Positions 36,239 through 45,289 of a stretch of 64,000 nucleotides of DNA are shown in pieces. The notes below the pieces were generated by a model. It saw nothing but the letters and a program-made list of their open reading frames with translations, ran no database searches and was not told the DNA's origin. The translations under genes and the position numbers were made by a program. Position 1 is the stretch's first letter. The number at the start of each line of letters is the position of its first letter. The stretch is taken from contig JAMLHL010000009.1 in NCBI GenBank assembly GCA_023957125.1, positions 92,104 to 156,103 on the forward strand, read 5' to 3'. This DNA comes from Chitinophagaceae bacterium. Its GTDB lineage: Bacteria > Bacteroidota > Bacteroidia > Chitinophagales > Chitinophagaceae.

Positions 36239-37440
36239 GCCTGCTGCAATCGTTTCAAAGCAGCCATCATATCAATGCCTTTTCCTGATATAGGTTTAAA
36301 TATTTCACCCCGCTCTTCCAGCAGAGAAGGTACGTTTTTTAAGGTAAAATCTTTCATCTTCAATCCGTGTTTCACTTCCTCCCAATGCAGGGGCATGGAA
36401 ACCGTAGCGCCGGGCTTGGGCCGCACCGAATAAGGCGCGGCGAGCGTGGCCTGGGGACGGTTCTGCAAAAAATCGAGGTACAGTTTCCCCTGTCTTTCAT
36501 GCAAAGGCCGCTCTATGGTGGTAAAACGGCTGGTTTGGCGCTGCACCATCGTTACCACCACCCTCGCAAATTCTTTCGACTGCTCGTATGTGTACTTTTT
36601 TCCCAGCGGAATATAGATATGCATGCCCGTTGATCCGGAGGTTTTGGGAAAAGAAGGAACGTCTATGTCATTTAACAGGTTGTGAATGGCATTTGCCGCA
36701 TCAATTACTTTATTAAAAGTGGTTTTTGCGCCCGGGTCAAGATCCAGCAGGCACCAGTCGGGACGGTCCGGTTTTTTTATAGTGCTGCTCCAGGGGTTGA
36801 TGTCAATGCATCCGAAATTAACCATGAACAGAAGGCTGGCTTCGTCTGTGGCTACCAAAAAGTGCTTGTCCTGCTTATCTCCCTCACTATGATAAAGATA
36901 GGTGGTTGCCCAATCCGGAACTTTACCGGTTACATCTTTCTGATAAAAGCTTTTCCCTTTATACCCATCCGGAAAACGGTAGAGAGACTGCGGACGATCC
37001 TTTATGAAAGGAAGTATATAGGGCGCCACCTGGTAATAATAATTCAGCAGATCCCTTTTGGTGATCTTTTCTTCCTTCCAGAAGGTTTTATTGAGATTGG
37101 TAAAATATAATTCCTTCCCGTTTATTTTTTTGGTTTGTGCTTTTTCTGTTGGATGGAGCAATGTTTTTCTTTTACTATCTGCGGCCGGTATGCGCGTGGA
37201 TTTTTCCGGCAAAGTTTTTCGTGCGCCTGCTTTTGCGGCGTCTTTTTCTTTTGCGGTCATTTTTTCAATCGTCTTTCTACTGATAACCGATCTGTCTTTC
37301 AGTGTGATGTCGGCTTCTGAAGCAAATTTGTCTTTATGTTTTTGCACCACAAAGATCAATGGACCGTTCCCGCTTTTGCCGGACCTGGGTTCAGGCGTTT
37401 TGTTGAAGACCCGTTTTTTCCGGTATAACGATAATCCCAT
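36187..37440 (-). CDS. ligD: LigD polymerase domain protein (truncated DNA ligase D)
   Basis: 417 residues. Residues 1-35 (KKRVFNKTPEPRSGKSG, LIFVVQKH) are the start of the 3'-phosphoesterase domain of LigD, which then breaks off into a charged linker (KTIEKMTAKEKDAAK). From about residue 105 a full primase-polymerase domain follows: INGKELYFTNLNKTFW, PQSLYRFPDGYKGKSFYQKD, DWCLLDLDPG with catalytic Asp pair, and GSTGMHIYIPL. The ligase domain and most of the phosphoesterase (about 400 residues) are missing, and the last 19 residues are out-of-frame Ku sequence. Residual polymerase activity is possible; complete end joining is not. Confidence 0.85.
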   Translation of the reverse strand: MGLSLYRKKRVFNKTPEPRSGKSGNGPLIFVVQKHKDKFASEADITLKDRSVISRKTIEKMTAKEKDAAKAGARKTLPEKSTRIPAADSKRKTLLHPTEKAQTKKINGKELYFTNLNKTFWKEEKITKRDLLNYYYQVAPYILPFIKDRPQSLYRFPDGYKGKSFYQKDVTGKVPDWATTYLYHSEGDKQDKHFLVATDEASLLFMVNFGCIDINPWSSTIKKPDRPDWCLLDLDPGAKTTFNKVIDAANAIHNLLNDIDVPSFPKTSGSTGMHIYIPLGKKYTYEQSKEFARVVVTMVQRQTSRFTTIERPLHERQGKLYLDFLQNRPQATLAAPYSVRPKPGATVSMPLHWEEVKHGLKMKDFTLKNVPSLLEERGEIFKPISGKGIDMMAALKRLQQADEADTSQSHREKTTVA

Positions 37441-37574
37441 AGCTGTGAATTTTAACCCGCGAATAGCCTTAGGTTCTTATCAAACCAAAAACTATTCCTA
37501 AATATGGTACACGGGAGAATAAAGGCATATAATTTGAGCCGTAACTTTAATGATCATGATAAATTAATATAAAT

Positions 37575-38063
37575 ATGCTTAGAGCGCCCCATCATAAAGA
37601 TTATTCCGGTACCATCAAAAAAATAGAGTACCTGATTGATGCATTGCATGCGGAAGAGCAACGGTACAACACGGATGCTGAAACCATCAACCACACCCAA
37701 CTAAGAGATTCCATCCGCAACCTGGCCCAGAAAAATGACCACTATGCGGGCGAGTTGCAGTCGCAGTTGTACATGATCGGTGCGGAGATGAGCGCCGGTA
37801 CGGAAAATGAGCCGTGGAAAATACCACCCCCGGCTTCTGCAACTGATGATCCTGTTAATCCCGCCTGGGATGAAATTCTACAACATTGTTGTGGCAGCGA
37901 AAAAAATATCATTACCGTTTATAAAAGTATCCTGAAGGAGCCGTTGCCCGGCGAACTGCGGAGGGTTTTGGATTACCAGTTAGACGGGATCCTTTCGGGC
38001 TTTTTACAGATGAAGTTAGTGCGCGATACTTTAGACCCATCCACGGATATTGCCAAAGAATAG
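37575..38063 (+). CDS. Helical ferritin-like/DUF2383-type protein, copy 1
   Basis: 162 residues, mostly amphipathic helix: YSGTIKKIEYLIDALHAEE, RDSIRNLAQKNDHYAGELQ and ELRRVLDYQLDGILSGFLQM. The pattern resembles four-helix PA2169/DUF2383 stress proteins. A close paralogue is encoded at 41694-42191, sharing the first ten residues and most of the helices; the nucleotides around both starts (ATATGCTTAGAGCGCC) are identical. The two therefore come from a duplication within this island. Function unknown; probably a cytosolic stress protein. Confidence 0.65.
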   Translation: MLRAPHHKDYSGTIKKIEYLIDALHAEEQRYNTDAETINHTQLRDSIRNLAQKNDHYAGELQSQLYMIGAEMSAGTENEPWKIPPPASATDDPVNPAWDEILQHCCGSEKNIITVYKSILKEPLPGELRRVLDYQLDGILSGFLQMKLVRDTLDPSTDIAKE

Positions 38064-38206
38064 GATCCACCGGGGTGCAAACGACCGGTGCATTACGCTC
38101 GTTGTTAAACTAACTATAACGGGTAAGCGCCGTGATCGTTTGCTATGGCTCTCCGATCCTGTATTTCAGCCATCCCGGATCAGCAGCGGCACTTCCTGTA
38201 CAAATC

Positions 38207-38383
<177 letters not shown>

Positions 38384-38440
38384 TCAATTTAACGTTAAAA
38401 AATAAAACGGCATTTTTACCTGCGTTTTTAAATTCCAGCT

Positions 38441-39010
38441 CTAATTTAGCTCATTTTCCACTTTACTGCGGGAAAGATATATCTGGAGACCTATTCCAAG
38501 TACAATATTATTGGATGCCGGACTTGAGCCGAACCCCACGATGCCCCGGTATTTCACCAGTCCCTCCAGCCCGATATTCGGAGTGATAAAATAAGAAATA
38601 CCCGGACCTGCGCTGATGCCTAATCCGTTTGTATTGTTTCCCACGGAAGGGTTATATCCTTCAATTCCCACAGTAGCTTCACCAAAAAAGCGGGTTTTCC
38701 TGAGTACATTTATCTCCGGATCATTGATATAATATCTTCCCAATGCGCCTACGCCATAATTGATCGCAGGATCTGTCCCCTTAGCCGTCATCAAATTAAA
38801 ATCCACATAAGCCCCCACGGCAAGGTTGTTACGGATGAACCAGGCTGCCTTGGGGCTGAGGGTCATGTTGAACGCTCCGCCATCGTCCAAAACAAAGTTC
38901 ATGTTGGAAATATTACCTCCAATCATTATGTTCTCCCTGCTGATTTGCGATTGGGCCTTTGTGATAAAAAAGATACCCATAACCGCGCATACAAAAAATT
39001 TTCCTTTCAT
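38441..39010 (-). CDS. Outer-membrane beta-barrel protein
   Basis: ATG 39008-39010 gives a signal peptide ending KAQSQ, better than the extended frame. The mature 168 residues alternate polar and hydrophobic positions with turns rich in Asn and Gly (NISNMNFVLDDGG, LAVGAYVDFNLM, ALGRYYIND, TVGIEGYN, GISYFITPNIGLEG) and end in an aromatic-rich strand, matching eight-stranded barrels of the PorT/OmpW-like type. No ligand can be inferred. It is in the stress island, reverse strand, after the Lmo0937 gene. Confidence 0.75.
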   Translation of the reverse strand: MKGKFFVCAVMGIFFITKAQSQISRENIMIGGNISNMNFVLDDGGAFNMTLSPKAAWFIRNNLAVGAYVDFNLMTAKGTDPAINYGVGALGRYYINDPEINVLRKTRFFGEATVGIEGYNPSVGNNTNGLGISAGPGISYFITPNIGLEGLVKYRGIVGFGSSPASNNIVLGIGLQIYLSRSKVENELN

Positions 39011-39278
39011 AACTGTATTTTTATTTTGTTTAAAATAACTCATACTCATTCACTAAAACATCATACCAAAAGAAGAATCAGCATTAGGATCACGGTTTCT
39101 GAGTGGGAGTGAATAAAAAAATGGGGAAGCCTGTCCACATGTGGCCGATAAAAACCGGTTGAAAAAAGTTTTCGCGATGATTGAATATAAAACCAACGTC
39201 TTTGCCTACGTTGGTATGCATATTGCATTATTTGTTTTAATGCAACTTAATTTAATCACACTTTTAAATCTTTAACTC

Positions 39279-39740
39279 ATGGATCACAAAGCATGTATTG
39301 AGGCGTTGAATGATTTGGTAAAAATCAACAACGATCGCATCACGGGATATCAAAAAGCTATTGAAGAATTAAACAATGGAGAAAATAATGATTTAAGATC
39401 TTTATTTACCAGGATGATCACTGAAAGCGAAGCTTGCAAGATAGAGCTGAAACAGATGATCCGTTCTTATGGAGGAGATACAGAAAGCGGGACTACCGCT
39501 GCAGGTAAGCTTTACAGGACATGGATGGATGTGAAGGCTTTCTTTGGCGGGGGCGACAGGGCCACCGTTTTGAAAAATTGCGAAGCCGGGGAAGACGCTG
39601 CTCAAAAGGCCTACCAGATGGCGTTGGACGACGACGCGGTGATGGAACAAACGAAAGTGCTGATAAGGAAACAGAAAGAACAACTGCATCGCTCACACGA
39701 TGAAATAAAACAACTCCGGGATGCGGCTATTGCCCGATGA
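39279..39740 (+). CDS. PA2169-family four-helix-bundle protein (DUF2383)
   Basis: 153 residues: ALNDLVKINNDRITGYQKA, FTRMITESEACKIELKQMI, TAAGKLYRTWMDVKAFFGG and LKNCEAGEDAAQKAYQMALDD are the conserved stretches of the DUF2383/PA2169 family. Members are cytosolic, ferritin-like helix bundles induced by stress. It is encoded among other stress genes and is the clearest family member of the three helix-bundle proteins in this island. Confidence 0.85.
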   Translation: MDHKACIEALNDLVKINNDRITGYQKAIEELNNGENNDLRSLFTRMITESEACKIELKQMIRSYGGDTESGTTAAGKLYRTWMDVKAFFGGGDRATVLKNCEAGEDAAQKAYQMALDDDAVMEQTKVLIRKQKEQLHRSHDEIKQLRDAAIAR

Positions 39741-39917
39741 AATACAAAATGGTCTTTCGGATACAGAGCAGTATGCGGTACATGCTGCTCTGTATTCTGT
39801 TCCCGAAACCGATCTTTTATTGCCTGGCATCCTATTTTCTTATTATTTCGGCCAACCGGCGCCTGGAAAAAGAAAAAATGGATACTTCATAACAGAGAAC
39901 AATATAAAAAAAATATT

Positions 39918-40295
39918 ATGGCAAAGTATTCGAAAAAAGCAGGAGAGAAAGTTGAAAAGGTGATGCATGAAATGAAAGAGGGAACTTTAAAATCCGGTAG
40001 TGGAAAAAAGGTCAAAAGCAGGAAACAGGCGATTGCCATCGGGTTGTCCGAAGCGCGCAAAGAAGGGGCAAGGGTGCCGAAGAAGAAAAGCAGTTCTGCC
40101 GCCAAAGCCGCTTCTAAAAAAGCCGCCGGTAAGAAAAAAAAATCCACGACTAAAAAAAGAACCGGTACATCATTTCTTGTCGGATCATACCCCGTTCCGG
40201 GTGTAGGTTCTGTTATCCGGTCAGGTGTATCCCTGTCATTGGCACGGTTACGCTCTGTTGCGGTTCCATCGGGTGACTCATTACAAGCGCAATAA
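39918..40295 (+). CDS. DUF6496 lysine-rich protein with unusual tail
   Basis: Residues 1-55 (MAKYSKKAGEKVEKVMHEMK, then RKQAIAIGLSEARKEGARVP) are typical of DUF6496, a small, positively charged protein common in Bacteroidota; a Lys/Ala/Ser linker follows to residue 82. The last 43 residues (GTSFLVGSYPVPGVG and onward) have no lysine and do not look like the family. On the opposite strand the same bases encode an Asp/Thr/Pro-rich stretch resembling a small lipoprotein, so the tail may come from fusion into a neighbour gene. Confidence 0.7.
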   Translation: MAKYSKKAGEKVEKVMHEMKEGTLKSGSGKKVKSRKQAIAIGLSEARKEGARVPKKKSSSAAKAASKKAAGKKKKSTTKKRTGTSFLVGSYPVPGVGSVIRSGVSLSLARLRSVAVPSGDSLQAQ

Positions 40296-40396
40296 ATCAA
40301 CATTCCTATGATCAGCATTAATCTGCGGCATCAGAATTGCAGAAAGACGGAGGGAGCAGGGTTAGTGATGGCAGTTTGATATTAAAAACGATCCGG

Positions 40397-40993
40397 ATGA
40401 AAAAAGATATTCCCGGCCAGGTAACGGGAAAACAAAAAGATGTCCTGGAAACAAGGCTTGCAGGAAATAAAGCGGAGGCTGTGCGCCTGTTTGAGTCGTC
40501 GGTCAGAAAGCTCCTGGATGTGAACCGGTGGGCCGAATGGGCCGGCCCGTTTTCCGCTATTTTTCAACTGACGGATAACAAGGGTGTTCCGGTTCAGGAG
40601 ATGGCTAAGGAAGGATTATATATTCGTATAGATATTCCGGGACCAGGTACAAAAACCGGAAAGGGGTATGATTGGGTACGGATAGAAGAGTCCACCTATG
40701 AAGAAGATGTGAACGCGGAAAAGGCATACCAGTTGATCCGGGCCCGTCCGTCCAATGACCCTGCTCATCCCCGTGGAATAGCTCATTTTTTTGACAGCAC
40801 GGCCACAAGTACTTTTATTGTTAGCAGGGAGGGCCTTTCGGTCAGCGCGGGGATTCACGGGAGAAATGAAAAAACATCGCATGACGGCCCACTGATGGAC
40901 AAACTGAGAAATAAAATCGTGAGTCAGGCTTCTATGGCAGGTGTTTCGGATAAGCAATGGGACAGCCTGGCCAAAGGATTGCTTGACCTATAG
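40397..40993 (+). CDS. Hypothetical protein of the stress island
   Basis: ATG 40397 (MKKDIPGQVTGKQ) is preferred to 40337. 198 residues with no signal peptide: AVRLFESSVRKLLDVNRWAEW, FSAIFQLTDNKGVPVQEM, GLYIRIDIPGPGTKTGKGYDWV, and ATSTFIVSREGLSVSAGIHGR. The alternation of strands and a helical N-terminus suggests an alpha/beta fold such as a START-like pocket, but no family is named. Its place between DUF6496 and the iron-permease gene supports a stress role. Confidence 0.55.
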   Translation: MKKDIPGQVTGKQKDVLETRLAGNKAEAVRLFESSVRKLLDVNRWAEWAGPFSAIFQLTDNKGVPVQEMAKEGLYIRIDIPGPGTKTGKGYDWVRIEESTYEEDVNAEKAYQLIRARPSNDPAHPRGIAHFFDSTATSTFIVSREGLSVSAGIHGRNEKTSHDGPLMDKLRNKIVSQASMAGVSDKQWDSLAKGLLDL

Positions 40994-41024
40994 AATGCAG
41001 TCTGCATAGTGGCAGGCGTTTGGT

Positions 41025-41546
41025 TTATGCTTCCTCGCCTGCAGGTTTTTCCTCCGGCTCATCCAGTGAATGCGAGGTGTGCAGGTCATTATTTTTTCTT
41101 GATTTTTCGGAAAGCTTAACATAAAATTTCTTGAGCAGGATCAGTTCTTCGTCAGTAAGATCTTCGCTATCAATCAGGCGATTGCTTGCCGACTTTGCAC
41201 TTGCTATCAGTTCGTTCAATTTCAAATGAATTGCCGAGGTGTCTTTATTTTGAGATTGCTGGATAATAAAAACCATTAAAAATGTAATGATCGTGGTGGA
41301 GGTATTTATGACCAGTTGCCAGGTATCGGAAAAGTGGAAGATGGGGCCGCAAGCTCCCCAAATAATTACCAGAACAGCGGCGATAATAAACGCGGCGGGG
41401 CTGCCGGTTTTATGAGTGATCCAGGTAGCGATCCGGTTGAAAATCACATGCAATTTTTGGTGCTTAATACCGGCGTCTCTATTGCTGAGATCAGAAGGGG
41501 CTTCTTTAGAAGACGGTTCGTTGACTGAATATCCTGTGGTTGGCAT
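41025..41546 (-). CDS. Low-affinity iron permease family protein
   Basis: 173 residues. FNRIATWITHKTGSPAAFIIAAVLVIIWG and TWQLVINTSTTIITFLMVFIIQQSQNKD form the two membrane segments and the QNKD motif diagnostic of the family named after fungal low-affinity iron permeases. The C-terminus, KLNELIASAKSASNRLID with DLTDEELILLKKF, is a cytosolic helix pair. Bacterial members are of unproven substrate. Reverse strand, convergent with the preceding gene. Confidence 0.85.
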   Translation of the reverse strand: MPTTGYSVNEPSSKEAPSDLSNRDAGIKHQKLHVIFNRIATWITHKTGSPAAFIIAAVLVIIWGACGPIFHFSDTWQLVINTSTTIITFLMVFIIQQSQNKDTSAIHLKLNELIASAKSASNRLIDSEDLTDEELILLKKFYVKLSEKSRKNNDLHTSHSLDEPEEKPAGEEA

Positions 41547-41693
41547 AAACCGGTTTTTAGATATACATTAAAAAATATGCCAGTATTCGCCAAAATGCCC
41601 GGAGGGTATGCCCGTTGTTCTTCATGCAGCAACAGGCGGGGTAGGAAAAAAGGCATGCAATTTGAATTATCATCAGCATATAAATCAATCAAT

Positions 41694-42191
41694 ATGCTTA
41701 GAGCGCCTTATCATAGAGATCATTCCGGCATCATAAAAAAGATCAGGTACCTGATAGCTGCTTTACATGCGGAGGAGCAGAGATATAATACCGATGCCGA
41801 AATTATAAATCACCGCCAATTGAGAGACTCTATCCGAAACCTGGCCCAGAAAAACGATCACTATGCAAGCGAGCTGCAATCGCAGCTATACATGATCGGG
41901 GCTGAAATAAATGCATGCGCCGGGGAGGAGCAACGGCAATTATTGTTTTCCGTTCCGGTACCGGGCGATCGCCCGGTACATTATGCCCGGCATGATATTA
42001 TACAATATTGCTGCGACAGTGAAAAGGATATTATTGCCGTCTATAGAAATATGCTGAATGAATCATTGCCTAAAGAGTTGCGGCGGGTTTTGCATTATCA
42101 GTTGGATGGAATTCTTTTTGGCTTTTTACAAATGAAACTTCTGCGCCACACCCTCAATCCATCCGGGGATATCGCCGATGGATTTGATTAA
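41694..42191 (+). CDS. Helical ferritin-like/DUF2383-type protein, copy 2
   Basis: ATG 41694 is used since its context is identical to that of copy 1 at 37575. 165 residues: SGIIKKIRYLIAALHAEEQ, RDSIRNLAQKNDHYASELQ, DIIAVYRNMLNESLPKELRR and LHYQLDGILFGFLQM parallel copy 1 closely. The middle segment differs (residues about 75-100), showing that copies have diverged. An in-frame upstream extension to 41577 is rejected. Confidence 0.65.
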   Translation: MLRAPYHRDHSGIIKKIRYLIAALHAEEQRYNTDAEIINHRQLRDSIRNLAQKNDHYASELQSQLYMIGAEINACAGEEQRQLLFSVPVPGDRPVHYARHDIIQYCCDSEKDIIAVYRNMLNESLPKELRRVLHYQLDGILFGFLQMKLLRHTLNPSGDIADGFD

Positions 42192-42237
42192 TTCATAACA
42201 TAGAGGATATTAATTCACTAATTAAAACGATGATGAT

Positions 42238-42810
42238 ATGAAAAAGTACATTGTTGCCGGAGCCATTCTATACGCTCTCGCCTGTAATAATAATCCGGGT
42301 AATATTTCTGATCCTGTGGAGAAAGCCGATTCTATAAATGAGGCGCAGCAGGAAGTTGTTGCAGATGCGGCAAGAACTAAAGAAGCCAGCAGTGATTTCC
42401 TGGTGAAGGCCGCCGATGGGGGAATGGCGGAAGTGTCGGCCGGTAAAGTTGGAGAAGCAAAAGCCGTGAGCGCCACGGTGAAAGAATTTGCCGGCGAGAT
42501 GACCAAAGACCACGAGGCAATCAACAAAACAGTGAAGTCGTTGGCCTCGAAGCTTGATGTCATCCTGCCGTCAATGCCGGGAGAGGATCATCAAAAAGAA
42601 CTTGCCGGCCTGGAAGCGAAGAGAGTGAAAGACTTTGATATGGGTTTTATGGATATGATGGTTTCCGATCATAAAAAAACCATTGATCTTTTCCGGGATG
42701 CCGGCAATAAACCGTTGGATCCCGATGTAAAGGAATTTATTATTACCACGCTTCCCGTTCTCGAATCGCATTTGGCAAAGGCAGAAGCGATCCGGAAAGC
42801 GATCAAATAG
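42238..42810 (+). CDS. DUF4142 domain lipoprotein
   Basis: The N-terminus ends in LYALAC, a lipobox at Cys 16. The rest has SSDFLVKAADGGMAEVSAGKVGEAKA and KEFAGEMTKDHEAIN, the signature of DUF4142, a ferritin-like helix bundle in the periplasm, and DMMVSDHKKTIDLFRDAG near residue 140 supplies another His. Common in Bacteroidota and Proteobacteria with unknown function, often among stress genes. Followed 121 bases later by a second small lipoprotein. Confidence 0.85.
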   Translation: MKKYIVAGAILYALACNNNPGNISDPVEKADSINEAQQEVVADAARTKEASSDFLVKAADGGMAEVSAGKVGEAKAVSATVKEFAGEMTKDHEAINKTVKSLASKLDVILPSMPGEDHQKELAGLEAKRVKDFDMGFMDMMVSDHKKTIDLFRDAGNKPLDPDVKEFIITTLPVLESHLAKAEAIRKAIK

Positions 42811-42931
42811 TTGCATATCTTCAACGAAGGAGATAAGAACAGGCAGGTTCTGTTTATATTAACCCCATCGTTATCTGAATGGAACAATTGGGGCCCGATG
42901 TTTGCAATTATGGTATATAAAACGATTCATT

Positions 42932-43114
42932 ATGAAAAAACTAATCATCGCAGCAGTAATCATGATCGCGTTGGCGGCATGCGGTAACAACAGTACCGAT
43001 TCCAATATGAATCAATCACCCCCTGATACCGCCACAAATACAACGCCTGATACCAGTTCTACACCGGATACACTGAACGGCACTGTTACCAATCCCGCTC
43101 CGCCGCAGCAGTAG
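42932..43114 (+). CDS. Small Thr/Pro/Asp-rich lipoprotein
   Basis: 60 residues starting at ATG 42932: signal MKKLIIAAVIMIALAAC with Cys 17 as lipidation site, then a low-complexity tail rich in Asn, Thr, Pro and Asp (TATNTTPDTSSTPD). No domain. Such short lipoproteins occur beside DUF4142 genes in related genomes. An in-frame upstream extension to 42902 is not a signal peptide. Confidence 0.7.
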   Translation: MKKLIIAAVIMIALAACGNNSTDSNMNQSPPDTATNTTPDTSSTPDTLNGTVTNPAPPQQ

Positions 43115-43249
43115 CGGCTTTACGGAAAAGGAAACAGGAAGTTCAGATCATGCTGTTGCAAACCATTTCACCGGGAATACATGGAGCGGGCCATCCTGCT
43201 TCATGTGTTTTTGCAGAAAAAAATATATTTTGCATGAAGATACATCTAC

Positions 43250-44527
43250 ATGAAAAGAATATTCAGCAGTCTGTACTTCCAGGTTCTCATAGGCATTACG
43301 GTTGGTATTTTACTGGGTATATTTTTCCCGGGGTTTGCAATCAGGCTCAAGCCGCTCGGGGATGGGTTTATCAAACTCATAAAAATGATTATCGCTCCCC
43401 TGATTTTTAGCTCTATCGTGGTGGGGATAGCCGGTATGCAGGACATAAAAAAAGTGGGAAAGATCGGGCTTTCCTCTATCATTTACTTTGAAGTAATAAC
43501 CGGTATTGCCCTGGTAATAGGGTTGGTATTTGTGAACCTGATCCAACCGGGCACCGGCATGCACGTGGACCCGGCCAGCCTGGATGGTTCATCCGTGTCA
43601 CATTATGTCCAAAAACAGGACATCGGTGACGACCTGGTCAGTTGGTTGCTGAGCCTCATTCCCGACAATGTCGTGGGTGCTGTTGCTTCTGATAATCTTT
43701 TGCAGGCGCTTTTGTTTGCCGTTCTTTTCGGGATCGGGCTAACAAAGATAGGAACCCATGCCGCGCAGCCGGTTATCAATGTGCTGAATTCATTTCTACA
43801 GGGGATCTTCGCCATCATCAAAATGATCATGTACCTGGCCCCGATAGGCGCTATGGGTGCTATGGGTTTCACAATTGGTAAATACGGTGTAGCGTCGCTG
43901 TCGTCACTCGGACTGCTGATGATCAGTTTTTACCTCACCTGTATCTTCTTCATCCTGGTTGTTATTGGCAGTATCTTATATTTTTATTGCAAGGTGGGGA
44001 TATTCAGGTTCCTGGCTTTTATCAAGGAAGAATTGTTGATCGTATTAGGCACCTCTTCTTCAGAGTCAGTACTGCCGCTGCTGATGAAAAAACTGGAGGA
44101 TGCAGGATGCTCCAGACCCATCGTAGGGTTAGTAGTTCCAACGGGATATTCGTTTAATCTCGATGGAACCTGCATCTACCTGACCATGGCAGCCGTGTTT
44201 ATCTCCCAGGCGCTTGACATGCATCTTACCATCCAGCAGGAAATTACCTTGTTGCTGGTATTGTTGTTAACATCCCATGGTGCGGCGGGCGTAACGGGCA
44301 GTGGGTTTGTTACTTTAGCCGCCACCCTGCCAATCGTGGGTCATGTGCCCGTGGAAGCGGTAGCGCTTATCCTGGGCATTGACCGCTTTATGAGCGAAGC
44401 CCGTGCTATCACCAACACCATCGGCAATGCCGCCGCTACCGTGGTTATCGCCAAATATGAAAAAGGACTTGACCAGGCGGTGTTTTTTCAAAAGTTGGGC
44501 ATGGTGCCAGAAAACCGGGGAGCTTAA
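43250..44527 (+). CDS. Dicarboxylate/amino acid:cation symporter (DAACS)
   Basis: 425 residues with eight predicted membrane segments and two re-entrant hairpins: [50 protein letters not shown] and [20 protein letters not shown] with [16 protein letters not shown], the DctA/GltP motifs that line the substrate and cation sites. [12 protein letters not shown] fits a DctA/GltP-type serine-rich hairpin. Likely carries succinate, malate, aspartate or glutamate with protons or sodium. It stands alone; the next gene is convergent. Confidence 0.9.
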   Translation: MKRIFSSLYFQVLIGITVGILLGIFFPGFAIRLKPLGDGFIKLIKMIIAPLIFSSIVVGIAGMQDIKKVGKIGLSSIIYFEVITGIALVIGLVFVNLIQPGTGMHVDPASLDGSSVSHYVQKQDIGDDLVSWLLSLIPDNVVGAVASDNLLQALLFAVLFGIGLTKIGTHAAQPVINVLNSFLQGIFAIIKMIMYLAPIGAMGAMGFTIGKYGVASLSSLGLLMISFYLTCIFFILVVIGSILYFYCKVGIFRFLAFIKEELLIVLGTSSSESVLPLLMKKLEDAGCSRPIVGLVVPTGYSFNLDGTCIYLTMAAVFISQALDMHLTIQQEITLLLVLLLTSHGAAGVTGSGFVTLAATLPIVGHVPVEAVALILGIDRFMSEARAITNTIGNAAATVVIAKYEKGLDQAVFFQKLGMVPENRGA

Positions 44528-44647
44528 GAAAAAGGATCCGACTGTATAAACCACTTTCACCAACGATCCTTTGCCCGGGGCCGAACCGCCAATGAAGAAA
44601 CCCCTTCTCCCATTGACGATCCGTCCCTTTGGGTCAGTTTTATCCAA

Positions 44648-45220
44648 TTATGCGTCAACCTGTTCGTCTTCCTGCTCAGCAGCCCAATTAATATGGTTTT
44701 CGGCAATTTCGGTGAGTCTTACATCTGTTTCTTTCTCTTCTTCCAAAGTCTGAGAAAGAATGGAAGCCGCTTCTGTGAGGCCTATTACCTCTGCCAGAGA
44801 TACCAGCCCCCCGTAAGTGGCAATCTCGTAATGCTCCACCTTTTGTGCGGCCATGATAATACCAACATCGCGTGTCAGGCTGTTATCGTCCGTTTCCTCT
44901 ATAATAGATTCGCCTTCTTTGGTAAGCCCATCCATGGCTTCGCATTTTTTTGCCCTGGCTGTTTTATTGATGATTTCGAAAACCTGCTCCAGCCGGGCTA
45001 CATGTTCCCTGGTTTGTTCAAGATGTTCCTCAATAGCGGATTTCAGATCTTCCGTTGTGGCCGCTTTTTTCATCTTTGGCAGGGCCCTGGTAAGATGCTT
45101 CTCTGCCCAGTAAATATCCTTCAAAGCGTCTTCAAAATATCTTTCCAGTCGGGTATTTCCTTTTCCGGCACCCGCTTTCTTAGCAGGCTTTTTTGCTGTT
45201 GCTTTTTTTGTTGTTTCCAT
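44648..45220 (-). CDS. YciE/YciF-type ferritin-like protein
   Basis: ATG 45218-45220 is used (METTKKATAKKP). The Lys/Ala-rich N-terminus precedes a four-helix bundle: LERYFEDALKDIYWAEKHLTRALPKM, AIEEHLEQTREHVARLEQVFEIIN, AAQKVEHYEIATYGGLVSLAEVIG and EEEKETDVRLTEIAENHIN. Glu and His positions on helices fit the diiron ferritin-like family, which includes YciE/YciF stress proteins. Cytosolic, perhaps metal or DNA protection; part of the stress island. Confidence 0.85.
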   Translation of the reverse strand: METTKKATAKKPAKKAGAGKGNTRLERYFEDALKDIYWAEKHLTRALPKMKKAATTEDLKSAIEEHLEQTREHVARLEQVFEIINKTARAKKCEAMDGLTKEGESIIEETDDNSLTRDVGIIMAAQKVEHYEIATYGGLVSLAEVIGLTEAASILSQTLEEEKETDVRLTEIAENHINWAAEQEDEQVDA

Positions 45221-45289
45221 AATTAAAAGATTTATATTTACTTCATACAAAACAGTGCCAAAAAATATGGTACAGTTTTCGTATCCTTT

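Noticed and set aside
39721..39963. 80-residue forward frame between two stress genes
   Set aside because: Overlaps the real DUF2383 and DUF6496 genes and has no family or signal features.
39887..40318. Reverse-strand 143-residue frame opposite DUF6496
   Set aside because: Most of it is the antisense of lysine-rich codons; only its first part looks protein-like, which is listed as a finding and not as a gene.
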